A stretch of DNA of 6,476 nucleotides from positions 1 through 6,476 of the forward strand of contig CALKIA010000229.1 of NCBI GenBank assembly GCA_937988705.1, read 5' to 3'. Made by a program: the position numbers and the translations under genes. Origin of the DNA: an uncultured Chloroflexota bacterium. GTDB taxonomy: Bacteria > Chloroflexota > Anaerolineae > Aggregatilineales > Phototrophicaceae. The notes below the pieces were generated by a model. That model saw nothing but the letters and a program-made list of their open reading frames with translations, was not told the DNA's origin and ran no database searches. Positions within the stretch are counted from its first letter, which is position 1, and each line of letters opens with the position of its first letter. This document shows positions 4,785-6,476 of this stretch, one piece after another.

Positions 4785-6476
4785 TTACGTTCCCGGCGCT
4801 GCGAAATACTGCGAGTTTTCATGGATAAAGATGTGCTGGCTGTTGATACGCAGCACAGGATTACCGCTTTCATCCAGAATGATGGTCGGGTTGCCGTTTT
4901 CGTCGAGGATGGGGCGACCGTTCTGATTTTCGTACTCCTGCCAGACGAGGATCACGTCGACGCGCTTGAGATTTTCCTGCACGTCTGAGACGATGACTGC
5001 ACCCCAGCCTGCGGGCAGTTCATGCGGGCGACCATCGATCAGGTCAGCGTATTCTTCAACCACATGATACAACTCGCCGTCATTGGATAACGGTGTGAAA
5101 TTCAGCGTTGTCAGCGGTAGATGTTGGCTCGACAGGTAAGCGAGCAGCGAACCAGCCACCGTTTCCATCTGACCATTACCGATCTGCGTGTTGAAGGCCG
5201 CCACAATTTCCGCAGCTTCGTCGGCGTTTTGCGCTTCGAATTGGCGGGTTGTATACATGCCCGGACGCAGTTCATCAAACGGAATCGGCAGCAGCAGCCC
5301 CATGTGGTTATGCGCCGGTTCTTTCACCAGCTCATGGATGATTTCCGAGTCGGCCGATGTGACCACGCCGAACTCCGACAGCCCCATATAACTGAGGATG
5401 ACGGTCATCGTGATCATGACAAACGCGAACGACATTTGGAAGCGGCGATGCGCCCAACGGCGGCTCGGTGCCGTGTCAACATACGGGAGAACCGCCAGCA
5501 CGACGACATACAGCGTCGGGAAGATGATGCCCCAGAAGACTTTGTCACCCAACTTCAGCGCACCCTGTACCCACAGGAAGTACCACGGCGCGGTCGTGCC
5601 GAGCGGTGTGATCTGCGGATCGGCGTGGTTTTCGAGCGGCGCATGGAAGAACCAGGTCACCAGCACGATGAGCACCAGCGTTGTGATGCTGATCCACATG
5701 ATTTCACTGGTCAGAATGTCGGGGATGAAGTAGACGCGCTTATCCAGCGGGACGCGCTTGGCCGTATCTTCGCCGATATTCTCTTCGCGCGGCGGCAGGC
5801 TGTGCGCATGCACGACCACTTTGTAGTAGTGAACGCCGAGGAACACGAACAGCAGCGCGGGCACGGCGAGCACATGCAGCAGGTAGAAGCGGAGCAAACC
5901 GTTCGCCCCGATTTCAGGACCACCGCGCAGCAGTAGGTTCAGGTTGGTACCGACGACTTCCGGCGGCGCAGCTTCAACCATCGACGCACCAATCGTCACC
6001 GCCCAGAGCGCTAACTGATCCCACGGGAGCAGGTAGCCGCTAAAGCTGAGGAACATGGTCAGCGCCAGCAAGATCACGCCGGTGAACCACGTAAACTCTC
6101 TCGGCTTTTTGTAACTGGCCGTGAAGAAGGTCCTTAACATGTGTAAGGTGACTATCAACACCATGGCTTCCGCGCCGAGGCGGTGCAGGTCACGCATCAA
6201 CTGACCGAGTGGCACGTTCGACATGATCGCCAGCATGTTTGCGTAGGCGACTTCCGGCGACGGCGTATACCACACCATCAGGAGAATACCTGTGATCGTC
6301 TCGAAGAAAACAAAATAAGTGGACAGCCAACCGAGGCGGAATTCGGGATACAACCCCGTAACCGACTTATGGAAATAACTGGGGCGCATATGCAGCCAGA
6401 AACCGTCCGCGTGCGGCTGCAAGCGCGGGTTCGGTTTGCGACTCGGCGGGTCACCGCGTAACGCTTCGCGCAGGTC
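4785..6476 (-). CDS. Cytochrome b (b6 plus subunit IV fusion) of a bc-type quinol complex, 5' end outside window
   Basis: This is the quinol-oxidising, dihaem b core of a bc1/b6f-like complex. The frame stays open to 6476, so the start lies beyond. The residues before a TTG at 6420-6422 (RKPNPRLQPHADGFWLHMRP) read like a genuine N-terminus. Counting from the edge, 563 residues are visible. Helices lie at about 51-70, 100-120, 131-149, 196-219, 257-278, 312-332 and 347-366. Haem ligands are His98 and His112 (HX13H) and His201 and His216 (HX14H, the b6 spacing). SGYLLPWDQ lies in the quinol-site loop. The PEWY position reads APWY (296-299), lacking the usual acidic residue. After the seventh helix comes a roughly 195-residue soluble tail with three xNGxP repeats (about 515-542). 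A Rieske gene is expected upstream but not seen. The cytochrome c gene follows 3 nt on. Confidence 0.92.
   Translation of the reverse strand, partial: DLREALRGDPPSRKPNPRLQPHADGFWLHMRPSYFHKSVTGLYPEFRLGWLSTYFVFFETITGILLMVWYTPSPEVAYANMLAIMSNVPLGQLMRDLHRLGAEAMVLIVTLHMLRTFFTASYKKPREFTWFTGVILLALTMFLSFSGYLLPWDQLALWAVTIGASMVEAAPPEVVGTNLNLLLRGGPEIGANGLLRFYLLHVLAVPALLFVFLGVHYYKVVVHAHSLPPREENIGEDTAKRVPLDKRVYFIPDILTSEIMWISITTLVLIVLVTWFFHAPLENHADPQITPLGTTAPWYFLWVQGALKLGDKVFWGIIFPTLYVVVLAVLPYVDTAPSRRWAHRRFQMSFAFVMITMTVILSYMGLSEFGVVTSADSEIIHELVKEPAHNHMGLLLPIPFDELRPGMYTTRQFEAQNADEAAEIVAAFNTQIGNGQMETVAGSLLAYLSSQHLPLTTLNFTPLSNDGELYHVVEEYADLIDGRPHELPAGWGAVIVSDVQENLKRVDVILVWQEYENQNGRPILDENGNPTIILDESGNPVLRINSQHIFIHENSQYFAAPGT

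Noticed and set aside
5121..5936. A 271-codon plus-strand frame opposite cytochrome b
   Set aside because: It is His/Arg/Gln-rich with no fold features. The minus-strand frame has clear haem-ligand and quinol-site motifs.
6420..6422. TTG as the start of cytochrome b
   Set aside because: The frame is open to the window edge, and the residues before the TTG look like a real cytochrome b N-terminus.

Overview
The window looks like a respiratory-chain segment of a GC-rich bacterium. Every credible gene lies on the minus strand, so the reading order runs from high to low coordinates. The mix of a fused cytochrome b, an octaheme hydroxylamine-oxidoreductase-like cytochrome, CcmE-type cytochrome c maturation and dispersed 28-bp palindromes fits Chloroflexota (Anaerolineae-like). 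That assignment is an inference from gene content and repeat style, not from a marker gene.

Layout in transcription order: (1) A cytochrome b fused as b6 plus subunit IV, open at the 6476 edge, with a roughly 195-residue soluble C-terminal extension (4785-6476). (2) A membrane-anchored diheme cytochrome c starting 3 nt after the cytochrome b stop (3696-4781), followed by a 28-bp palindromic repeat and an intrinsic terminator. (3) A small acidic Ala/Glu-rich protein with a signal peptide and a C-terminal membrane helix (3174-3521), followed by its own terminator. (4) A second unit with a good sigma70-type promoter (3088-3116), encoding an N-terminally anchored octaheme cytochrome of the HAO family (1606-3051) and, translationally coupled, an 8-helix membrane protein (629-1603) built from a duplicated four-helix unit with repeated histidines. 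(5) A 451-bp non-coding stretch (178-628) packed with palindromic repeats. It ends in a promoter carrying an exact CRP-type palindrome. (6) The first 59 codons of ccmE (1-177), cut by the window edge.

The genes make a coherent set. The cytochrome bc-type complex oxidises quinol and passes electrons to cytochrome c. The HAO-like protein would oxidise or reduce small nitrogen compounds on the outer face of the membrane. CcmE supplies haem for the roughly ten CxxCH sites encoded here. The coupled 8-helix protein is the best candidate for something undescribed: its four repeated histidines are predicted at the outer face of the membrane, where the octaheme domain sits, so it may be the electron link between that domain and the quinone pool.
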